The notes below the pieces were generated by a model that worked only from the letters and a program-made list of their open reading frames with translations, was not told where the DNA came from and made no database searches. 64,000 nucleotides of DNA from Drosophila pseudoobscura (Eukaryota; Arthropoda; Insecta; Diptera; Drosophilidae). Position 1 is the first letter of the stretch. Each line of letters begins with the position of its first letter. Location of the stretch: assembly GCF_009870125.1 (NCBI RefSeq), contig NC_046683.1, forward strand, positions 64,867,869 through 64,931,868, read 5' to 3'. The position numbers and the translations under genes were made by a program. This document shows, in pieces, positions 1 through 11,200 of the stretch.

Positions 1-1996
1 TCGACTCACTTCAGCGGTTCGAGTCTTTGAACCGGCACAAACAATGCCACAATTTATGGACTTTGTTGTCTTTGCTTAGAGACCTAGGAGGGTCCGTCAT
101 ACTACGGATGTGGAGCTGCAGTAATGCAGATCTATCCGAAAGCCTCTACTCTGGCTGATGCTTTTGATTCAGTTCAAAGTGTGACGGTCCTCATGTGACT
201 CCCCGATAGCCCAAATCGGAATGCCTCGTATACCCGGCCTCGGAGTGGGACTGAGCCTGGGCCGGGGCATGTGGCAGGTGCCAGGTGACATAGAGCTTTG
301 GCAGTGGCCCAGTGCTGGCGCCGCTCTAAAATGAGGTCGTGCCAGAGAGAGGCGACAAAAAATGACAGCCAGAGCGTTCCGCAGCGGAATTTCTTCTGTT
401 TCCATAAATTTCAAGGTTTCCTCTGGGACGGGAGGGGAGGGGAGGGGCGGGGCTCCTGGCTGCATATTTCTAATTTTCTAGCTGAACATTTTTATGCATA
501 TTTTTTAGTGGCGCCATCGCTGCTCTGCTTCCTTTTGGCAAATAAAGGATTTGGCTTATGCGCGCTCTATTTGTGGCCACTTTCCTACTTGCCTCACGCT
601 GCACACACACACACACACACACACAGACCCCCCCTTAAATAATGCAGTGTGGGCGGGGGAATGAAAAATGGAAATTGTTGCTGATAAAATCACAGAGAGC
701 CATCAGCAGAAGGAGGAGAAGAAGGAGAATGAGGGGCAGGAGTTGGCAGCTTGCAGCCTTCGCCGCATTGCAGCCGCAGTGGAGCCGTGGAACCGCAACG
801 GCAGCCTCCCGCCCCGCCCCTCCCTTCGCTCCCTCCTTTACTGGCTGTCATCATTGCAAATGTTGCAGCGACAAAATTATGCCTTTGTGTGCGACTGTCT
901 GTGTCTGTGTGTGTGTGTGTGTTTGGAGTATGTGGAGCATCCCATGTTGGCAGAGCGGAAGCCCCACAGGGATTGAACCTAAAATGTCAGAAGCATCAAC
1001 GTGATCTGGATAATGCGGTGGCTGTGGCCGGGATGCATGTGGGTGCATGTGGGCGGGTGGGTGGCTGCAGCAGTGCAACTCACAGTTGGCCAGCAAATTG
1101 TGGTGCTTTGCCGCACCACCCTCCCCCGGCCCCGCCCCCTCCACGGCCTTCGGCTGTGGCAAACTAAGCAATGATTGGCCTTAACTATCGGCATGTGATG
1201 CAATTTCTGATATACTCGAACGTACGTACGTCCGTACAGTGTGTACTCGTATCTTGTATCTATGCAGGAATCCCTCGTTACTCCCCCCAGGGAGGTATCC
1301 CTTTAATTGATTCGGGAAATGCCTGGCCCGGCAACAAGAAATCGCCTAAGAACTGCCATGAAACGGGCGGGCGGAGGCTACAGATATGTTTCTATCTGTG
1401 CAACGAATGAAATTTGATTTGCTAATTCCCTGTGAATGTATATGGATCCATGGCTTCGACGTGTAAGCATTAGAATAAATATTTATACTCGAGTGCCTCC
1501 CATGGCGAGGGTTCGTATCGATGCACACTAAGTACTCCCTGAAGGGGCCTACTGGGGCGTACTGGCACCTGCTTCAGAACATATGTACGTACGTTTGCTC
1601 GGCTCCAATTTGAGTTGTCTGCTTTACAGTTCAGCTCCTAATAATTCAATCTACTGTGCGCAAACAGAGCCGCCCACTCCACCCTTCGATATACACAATT
1701 ACTGTTCCCTGACATGGCAGCAGGCGGCAGGCAGCAGGCGGCTCACATGTGTACCGATTTGCATACTCCCATCGATGGCCTGCCCCTCCACAGGATGCGC
1801 TGTGATTACCAGTGTACAGTCGGTCTTCGATATATGGGCACATTCGGGATGTTCAGATCATTTTTGGGGCTTCAAAGAGGTCTGATTGGGGATCGGGCAG
1901 CGCCTGCCCAAGGTGTATGGGTAGACTTTTGTCGGACACGGTATCAGCTATTGCCGGGGATAAGCTATTGCCGAGCAAATCAATAAAGGCAATAAA

Positions 1997-2040
1997 GGAT
2001 CCCACCACCTATGCAAATACGGGCTTAGATGGTGGGATCC
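1997..2040. repeat. Inverted repeat with 11-bp arms
   Basis: The arms GGATCCCACCA (1997-2007) and TGGTGGGATCC (2030-2040) pair perfectly across a 22-base loop that carries an ATGCAAAT octamer. No gene is adjacent other than the CUB exon about 180 bases to the right. Confidence 0.6.
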
Positions 2041-2053
2041 GCTTCCTTTTTCG

Positions 2054-2069
2054 ATTTGCATATGCAAAT
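2054..2069. promoter_or_regulatory. Palindromic double POU octamer
   Basis: The 16-base sequence ATTTGCATATGCAAAT is a perfect palindrome made of two abutting octamers (ATGCAAAT and its complement). A third octamer lies at 2011-2018, in the loop of an inverted repeat. Octamers are bound by POU-homeodomain proteins (for example Vvl and Pdm in flies), and back-to-back copies suit a dimer. Binding is inferred. Confidence 0.4.
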
Positions 2070-2218
2070 TAGCGTTTTCGCTAATAAAAATGTGGGACAC
2101 GTAGCCGTTCCCGTCCTCCCCCATAGAACAGACACAGAGACGTGGTTGGCCGGGATTCAGGTGGCCCCCAAAAGCAATTATGCTGAAAAGGATCAAGCGA
2201 TGGCACGGTGGGACTTAC

Positions 2219-5200
2219 CTTGGGCGTGGAGACGGCATGGGCTCCGTCGTAGACCAGCAGGTGGTCGTTGCAGTCCAGCTGGAGCATGTCGAAGCGGAGC
2301 ATGAAGCGCTGCAGCACCGAGTGCGTCTGGAACGTGATGATGCAGTCCAGATTGCGCTCGTTCTGCGACCAGAGTACGGCTCCGTCGATCTTACGGTAGA
2401 GCTGCTGCAGAAAGTGATTCTTGCACAGCGACTGCATGTAATCTGCGGAACAGAACAGAGAGAGAGCCAACAACAGTCGGTTATTGATTATTACACAAAC
2501 ACATATGTACATGCACGTATCTATCGGATATGGAAAAGGGCTTCTTTGGGTTGGGCTTCTGTGGCTACAAGGCTCAGACTCAGCCGCCCTCACAATCTCC
2601 GGAGCCCGCCATCTTGGGACTCTGCGGGCCACTTCCTTTGCCTTAATGGCGGGGCGTCTCGTGCGCTGCGCCGGAAAATGTGCACTTACGTTTTAATGGA
2701 GGGATGAAAAATTCATTTACGCTTCGTTTCGCGTTCTACTTGCACCCGTGCTTGTTTGCCGTGCGCACCAGTTGCGTTTCTGCCCAGAAGCCGCCCGACT
2801 GCACTTCAGTGACTGTGTACATACCCGTACTCGCTTATGTGTACTGCAAGATGTACACACGTGCATAATAGTTCATCAAATATGCATCACCATACATACA
2901 TACGCTAATGCCTAATCCGGGATCCATAGGAGGACAAGGAAAGCCCTATAAGACCCCCTCTGATTCGATTAAATAGATCATTGAAACGGCGCGGAGATCG
3001 TTTCACTCCATTCTTTCCTTGGCTAATGGGCAATTCCAATTAAATAATATATAATGCACTTTAATTTTCCACTTTTAGCCTTCAGAAGCCATAGAGACAG
3101 CCCCGGCACTCTTGGTGATTTGCGTTGAGGGTCAATCAAAATCAGCTAATGACCAGCGCCAGCGCCAGTGCCAAGAACTCCGCCAGTACGCGGAGAAGCC
3201 ATCTGCTGGGAAGTAGTTCCGCGTTGTTTAAGCAACTTTTAATTAGTTTGATGGCGAAAACTATAGCGCTTAAGTGCGAAATGCATTAACAGGGAACGAG
3301 GGCCATTTCCAGGAGCTACTGATGGCTGGACGTCGGCGCGCATGCAAATGAAGCCGCCGGGCACGGCCAGACTCCGGCAGTTCCGGCAGCAATAAAGCCA
3401 ACGCGTGCCAGGGCCAGGACGATGACTCCAGTTACGGTCCGTCCGGCCGGCCTTTAATGGAAGCCAGCTCGGGGGGTGGGCAGCGGGGGCAGCACAGCAC
3501 TGTGGGGCTTACGTGCGCCTGATTTCAGGCAATTTCCTGCTTAGCAACCGCTTCCGTTCCCACCGCTGCCGCCGTCGCCACCGCCACCCGCCACCGCCAC
3601 TAATTCAATTTCTCTCCAATAAAACGCACAAGATGACGACGCATCAGCGCCGTGGCGGTTGGAGGAGGGAGGCGGGAGCAGAGAAGGAACGGCGAAGGAA
3701 TTTACTACAAATTCGTTTTACGCCTTGCACACACTCCTCGTACTCCGCAGGAGACTGGCAGAGAGAGCGGAGATGGAATCGACGTAGTAATATAAGGTGA
3801 GGTCTTCCAAGGAGAGCAGGGCTCCCTCCATAAGTAGTTGTAGTAGTAGAAATGTGCCTCACCTTATCTAAGAGGCCTTGGAAACTTGGACTACCGAAAG
3901 AAGGCCCCCAATCATGTGTGGCTACATCTCTCTCCCTCTCTTCATTTCTTTCTCGTGGTAAATGCCTTATTTTCGGTCGCAAATGTTGTTGTCCCCGCGT
4001 TGCCAACTTCAAAATTGAATTCACAATTGGATTGTGAATGTCTGACGGGGATGGGGATGGGGACGGGGATGGGGACAGGGACCGCCGCCAGCCCTTTGTT
4101 TCACCTCCCGCCCTGTCAGGTGCAGGCCCCGCCCTATGGGCTCATGGCGAGGGAGACAGTTTCTCTTGCTTTATATGTAATTGGCAATTTAGTTACACAT
4201 TTCTCTTTGATCTCCGCCAAAGTAAATAGCAGAGAAAGGCAAGGAAATGGGACTTTGGCGGTGGGGGCGGTGGGTTCTTGCCTCCTGTGCTACCTGCGAA
4301 AATTGGCCACAAGCCACTTGCCGAGTAACTTTCAGTGGGCCCTACAGAAGTGAAAAATGTTGAAAGCTCTTTGAGCTCTTGGTGTAGCCACATTGTAGGT
4401 GCTAGGAGCAGCCAAATATACCGTTTGACTCTCAGAAATATGTTTAACAAGACCCTAAGACCTCTTGTGATTGAGATTCACGGAATTGCGACGTGCTCAC
4501 ACGCACATTTTCTGTTCTGTCGGTTCCTTCTGCTCTACTACGCATGTTGTTTGCACTATTTGTTCTATATTAGAATTAACAGGAAAAGAATTTATAATCA
4601 CATATAGCTTTGTCGTTTGTGTGTTGAAATTCCTAGCTAAAAGGCAAGCCTGGAGTTGGGAGCCAGCTCGGAACGATTGCAGGTATTGAAACAACAAAAT
4701 ATACAGCAACAGATCCACAAAAAAATCATGGCGAGCACAGCTGTTTCACGGATAAAGAGCGAGCTGGAGGAACTCCTACGCAGCGAGAAGATCGAGCCGT
4801 GTCCCATAAAAATCGAACGTGTCAACGACAGCTGGACAGATCTGAGGGGCCAGATAAGCGGCCCCCCCAACACACCGTACGAGGGGGGGAAGTTTACACT
4901 GGAAATAAAAGTGCCCGAGGAATATCCGTACAGTCCACCGAAGGTGAGTTTCCGCAAAGCGGCACTGCAGCACAGGTAGATGGCTTAAACCGACTGCATC
5001 CTGTGGCAGATTCGTTTCATGACGCTCGTTTGGCACCCGAACGTCTCGTTTGTGACTGGCACCATTTGCCCGGACATACTCGAGGAGAAGTGGGCAGCGA
5101 CGATGACGCTGCGCACGGCGATGATGTCTCTGCAGGCCTTGTTGGCCGCTGCCCAGCCGGATCCACGGAGCTCCTTGGTGGCATACCAGTTCAGGAACCA

Positions 5201-8200
5201 GCACGATCTGTTTATGCGCACCGCCAAGCACTGGACCCATGCCTACGCCGGCGGTCCGCACACCTTTCCCGAGTTCGACTCAAAAATCCAGCTTCTCGTC
5301 GAAAAGGGCTACGCCGAGGATGATGCGCGCAGCGTGCTCTCGAGTGAGAACTGGAACTTGGACAAGGCAACGGAGTGCCTGGTCAGTTAACTTGCTAAGA
5401 CCACAGTAGTCCCGCAAGAAACAACAACAACGCTAACAGCTTCCGAAAAAAACACTAAATTGAAGCAACATTTTAGATTATCCACCAGATGTAACGCGAA
5501 CAGATACTGATAGAGGAGACTAGATAAATTCATTGTACCCCACTCGCACCCAAAATTCTATATGCAGTAAGTGCATTATTTGGTATCAAATTAAATGCGA
5601 AAACCTTTCGTTTCTCTTACGCAATACCACCGATGCAACCGTTTACAGAGGCATGTTAATTTAGAGGCAAGCCAACAGCGACAGAGCAAACTGTAACAGG
5701 GCTGTAAGTCTAGCAGCGAGCTAACAGCGAAAGAACACGAGAGTAACATCATGTGTCTGTGATCTACTCAGCGATGCTCTGGCTCGGCCACAAACTTTCG
5801 ATTTCGTTCTTTGCTGTGTGATAGGGAGGGAGGGCCGATCTGCAAGCCGAGCTTTGACTCGCCTACGCTGCTCTGCTGCACCGCTCTGCTCTCACCGGCC
5901 ACTAACTTTCGCTCCTTCTTTGCTGGGAGAGGAAGAAGCTTTGTGCCGCCCACGCTGCTGCACTCTCATCACAGCTTTATCAGTTTCCCCCGGTCTCTTC
6001 TTTAATCATCAGTTTAATGAAATGCGCCCGCACCGAAATGCACTGATTTCACTGTGATCACCTGTGTACAAATACATATGCACTTCGAGATAATTCGGCG
6101 GCAAACTTTTGCTCTCGCTTTTGCTGTGAGTCGGGGAGAGAGAAACAAAGACCGACTTCTAAGCAAAGCTCTGATCTGCATACACATTCATGCTTATCAC
6201 AGCTTTCTCAGTTTCCCCCCCGTTCCCTCATTCAAAGCGGTTATTTAAGTCACGCGTTTCATGTTTTGCCGCCGGCAAAATGCAACTCAAGTGAAAAAAC
6301 GCATAATAATTGACTTTTTTTTTGTTGTGCGCCCTGATGCCTTGTGCGTGTCCGTGGGTGGTAAATAATTTTTTTTTTTAAATTTCTTTGTGTATGAAAA
6401 CAACAACAACGCAAAAAAATGAACAGAATATAACTAAATTTTTTTTAGTTTAAAAAAAAATTCATCAGTGTTCAGTGAAAAATAAAACGGGCAATAATTA
6501 TTTTTTTTTTCTTTTTTTGTTCTTGGAAACAGATCAGTGATCGCACTAAAAATCAATGGAATAAAGACTCAATGAGGTCTTAAAGTGTGTTTGTGATAAT
6601 TCATTTTTTTTTTTTCTTATTTCTTTTAAGTGTTTGTGTGTGTGTGTGTGTGTGAAAACAACAGCAAGACAATGAAAGGAACAGCAAATAATATTCAACG
6701 CTACGGCATTATGGGAACAGGTGAGTCCTTCTGTCTTGCATTTCTCCTTATACTGTTTTTCTCGATTTTCTCTTAAATTTTTCTTATTACACATATTTAT
6801 ATTTTCCGCATATTTATGTATTTTCTATAATTCTATTTTGGATAATTACGTTTTCTCCTAATTGCGCTCCACTTTCATATATAGTTATTTTTTTGTGATT
6901 TTTCTAGGATTTTAGTTATTTGTTTTATCCATTATCCCCTCTCCATAAACAATTTTTAAATGTTAATTTTAACAGACTGGCGATAGGCGATATCTAAAGT
7001 TGTGTTATCGCCACATACGGCGTGTGTTGGAGTGCAAACTGTACTTTCCGACAGCCACCGATGCATCTGCATCCCATGTGTGTAATGGGATGGGAATAGC
7101 AGTGGGAATAGCAGTGAGAATGGGAATGGATTGGCGAAAAGTGAGATATAGAATGTCTGCCACAGACATATGGGAAGGGGGAGGAGAGGAGAGGAGGAGG
7201 AGGAGGAGGAGGAGAGGTGGGCAGCAGAGTGGATGAGATGGATGGAGACACTTGCAAAATATCAATTACGTTGTGGAGTGGAAATACAGAGCAGAGTGCT
7301 CGGATGCTATTTCCGCTACAAGTACCGGGCATCATTGGCTCCCGGGCAAGCCACGGCCAACGGGGTATGGAATGGCATGGCATGGCATGGCATGGAATGG
7401 AATGGAATGGAATGGAATCCTTCAATCATTTCTGGCCAGGAGCGGCCTAGAGCTGCTCCGCCTCAGCTTACCCATGTGTAGCAGGAGTGTGTACCGGGAT
7501 TATCGTGCAGCTGCGCTGCGCTGAACCGAACTCTTCCCTGATCCCCGCAGGGACCAAGACGAGCAGAGAGATAGACAGCAGAAGGAGGACGCAGGACGCA
7601 GGACGGAGGACAGGCACAGCAAATCGTAGCTGCCTCGGGCTGTCGGGACTGTCGGGTCTGTCGGGTCTGTGCGGAGCGAAAGACAAACGAAAGCCGCGCG
7701 GAGCGTTGAAGCCCATGTGACATACCCGACACCCCCAGCAGGAGCCACGGCAGATACATTTTCTATAAATTAAGGCATTTCTGTCACAAATGTCGGGGGA
7801 GCAAAGGGAAAACAATTCCATTTGCCGCTGGGGGGAGTGTGTGGAGGCGGAAGGTAGTCGCGGATCTGCCAGATGGAATTGCAACATGCCTCAAGTTCAG
7901 CTCCAGGTCCTCCTACTCCTACTCCTACTCCTCATCCCCATCACACAGAGACTGGGACTCACAAATGTGCAGAAGTGTCTTTATCTCCACTTTGTTTATG
8001 CACTCGAGGAAGAGATAGAGAGAGGGGGAGGGGAGGGGAGGGGAGGGATGGGGCGAGCACTGGGTGTGGCAGATGGCAGATGGCAGTACACACAAAAAAA
8101 AACCACAGAGCAGGGAAAAATGGCATTTCCGAAATTAGGGATAATGCCTGGCTTAATGGGCGAATGTGTCCCACATCAAAACGGAAGACAGATACCTCGT

Positions 8201-11200
8201 CGGACAGTCGAATGCTGGAATATCTACGGGTATTGCTACTCAAAATGTGTCCTCCCCTTCCTCCCCCCGAGGCACCCGGGCCCCCGGCCGGCAGGAGCCT
8301 CATCTGGTGGGGCGGGGCGGGGGATTATTCGGTCGGAATATCATTTGTTCACATTAAAGCACTGGCAAAAGGATTAAAATTAGCATAATTAATTCGTGGG
8401 ATTTCCCAGTCGCGCTCACCGCCCGCCCGCGTTATTAATCGACTAATAATGCCCGCGCAGTCTTTTTTTCCCACCGAAGACACCAGAAGGAACCTTGGAG
8501 CCCTGGACAACCCTCCGATGGTGCGGCCAAACCACACGAAAACACCATTGGCCCACAGAGCAACCTCCTCATAACTCGCAGGACCCGGAATCGCACTGGT
8601 AATGGCCCTCGCAGGAGCCAGTCCCGGCAGGAGCTCCGCAGCTTAATGCTTCCGGCCGGGGGAACGGCACTGGGCTCTGGGTCCGGATGTGCTTGGTGGT
8701 CTTTAATGCGTTCACCCCAGACCCCAAGCTGCAGTCCCATCCTGTCGCACATCCCACATCCCACATCCCACATCCCTGGACGGTTGATGTCTTTACTTCG
8801 GCTTCGGCTTCGGCGTCGGCTTTGGGTTGCTTTGAGGAAAATGATGTTTACTCTGCTGACACGCTCGTCTAATTCCGTCCGCATCCCTCGAACACACACA
8901 CACACTCTGGGGCTCTGGGGCTCTGGGACTCCCTGGACTCCCCGGAGCCCAGCCACACGCATGGAATGGAAGGTGGCGCCCAGAGCCACATTCGCAAATA
9001 AACGAATCTTTGGCGAGTGTTTCCGTATTTCCCCGGCACCACCTTTGAGATGTTCGATGAGTCTCTCCTTCGGCTAGACAAATATTGAGCACAGCTCCTT
9101 GGAAGCTGGAACTACTCCCTGCCCAGGCAGGGAGAAGCCCCGCCCACGGTACGTGGCACGTATAATCACGGAGCAGGACAAACATCCTCAATGTGTGCTC
9201 AAAATGCAGCGCAAGGATGCGTCTGAGGCTTCTGCAGTCGGCCTCTCAAGGGACTTCCCAGCAAGCACGAAGATAACTTAATGGCTTATTGAGCTCTGAC
9301 GATTTCGGGGGCCTCAAACCAGAAGTCCAGGAGGACTACATTGTACGAAAGTCCTGTCTGAGAAATTCAAAACTCGAATGTGCCTCAGTTTTAACGAATC
9401 GGTAATCGCATTAATGTTCTCAGACGCACTACAGCCCGAGGGCAGTCTCCAAGAACAGAGGGTTCCCCGAACATCCATGGACAGACCTTCGCAGACTTCC
9501 ACCGAACCCAGGACCTGACCCAACCCGACCCGACCACCGACATTGAAATGCAAATTTAATGTAAATGTTTTAAACTAATTTTCAGTGATTATGCAAAACC
9601 GCAAATAAATCTGCAGCAGTGGAGCCCCGGTTGCTGAGTCGAGGCCGGGCATATCCGAGGATGCTGCTACCGTAGATGCCACAAGGAGTGGCAGCAGCAA
9701 CAACGGAACGCACCGAAACCACAGCAGGAGCCAGCTCGGTGCGTGCCCCAAAAGCCCCGGAGCCATGGGGCATGGCATGGTATGGGATGCTGTGGTGCTT
9801 TGTGGCAAAAACTTTGCCTGGAAATCTGCTCGGTTTTCGATCATCTGCCCCCGCCTCAGTCCTCCTGCAGTCCAGGTCCAGGTCCGGGTCCGGGTCCGGG
9901 TCCGGATGTGCCGGGGCAAGTTGGTTGCAACAAAATAATTTCGCTGGCTCGTTTGTCAAACTAATGGCAGGAATTTGAGCAATTTAAGCAACAAAGGTTA
10001 AACAATGAATTTCCTGTGCTCCAATATTGAATTTTGCTGGCCCCCAATGACCCCGGGCGTCCGTGTGATGTCATCATCGTCCCACCCACCGCTCCTCGGC
10101 TACTCGGCTCCACTCGCCATGTCCCAGGCCCTCGCTCTCGGTTGACTAAGCTGGAGCCTGGCCCCGACAGCCGACAACCGACAGCCGACGGCCGACAGCT
10201 GGTGCCGGACTCACACGCTCCATTAGCGCGACCAAAATTCGATGGCATCTTTTGTGGACTCGGCCCCGGATGGGGCCAGATGACGCCTCCGGGCTTTTGC
10301 TTTGCCGCTGCCTCCGTCGCTGCCTCCGCTCGCTGCCCTAATGAAATAATTGAAGTAAATGCCTTTCGCACCAGCGATTTCCTCCGTTTCCATTGCCATT
10401 TCCATCCAGCGCCGCTCATCCGTGGCGTGGCCGCCGCACTTCCCGGCGGTTTGCATAATGAGCATAATCCCTGCACGGCCACGCCTGTCCCCGGGGGCTG
10501 TCCGTCAAACCGTCCACCGTCCTCCGTCCTCCGTCCACCGTCGACGGTTTGTCAAAGTAATTGGCCAATTTGCGGGACGCATTGGGAGCCGCTGTCGAGC
10601 TCCACGATTATGAGCAATTACCCAATGAATTTTCACTTTCCACCCGAAACTGCAGCTAAAGGGACCCGCCGATGAGCCCCTGGACTCAATGGCGAAAGCA
10701 ATAGTGCAGGCAGGTGATCGATTGCTAATGTACGGCATTTCCATTACCTAGAGGTCTATTAAATGCCTGTCAATTTCAGCTAATGAACCGGGAACCAGGC
10801 CTACAGGCCTCCAAGCCCACAGACCTCCGCTCGAGTCCGCCATACTGTGCCTGCTGCTCAAAGGACCAACAACAGACGACGGACGGAATGAAAATCCTGG
10901 ACGACATCAGGGCCATGGCCCTGCCCACGCAGGTGTGCGGCCTGCTGCCCTTCTTCAGCGGCGAGAATGAGGAGAACTTCCGGCTGGGCAGATGGGGCCG
11001 GTGGTACGGCCGGGGGGTGGCCGCCCTGCTGCTCGTCAGCTCGGCGCTGCTGTGCCAGGACGTGCTGTTCGCCTCGCAGGAGTACAGGCTGGTGGCCGGC
11101 TCCCTGGGCGACACCGAGGAGATCAATCGCACCATCGAGACGCTCTTCTGCATCTGCAGCTACACGATGATGGTGCTCTCCAGCGTGCACAACGCGTCCA

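Larger units (their letters stand above)
1..2218. other. Intronic/flanking DNA, no gene seen
   Basis: This is probably intron of the CUB-like gene. It contains a (CA)12 tract at 602-625, a TG tract at 907-922, a short GGATCC-containing inverted repeat (1997-2040) and a palindromic octamer pair (2054-2069). The open frames here are short, low-complexity and unsupported. Confidence 0.6.

Noticed and set aside
7369-7418. Possible CRISPR-like or transposon terminal repeat
   Set aside because: The spacing is uniform with no spacers, and the units are pentamers; it is a simple satellite.
6672-10900. Joining the orphan exon at 6672 to Gr68a as its first exon
   Set aside because: The donor leaves one carried base, while the acceptor before 10783 needs phase 0 for the receptor frame, so the join would be out of frame.
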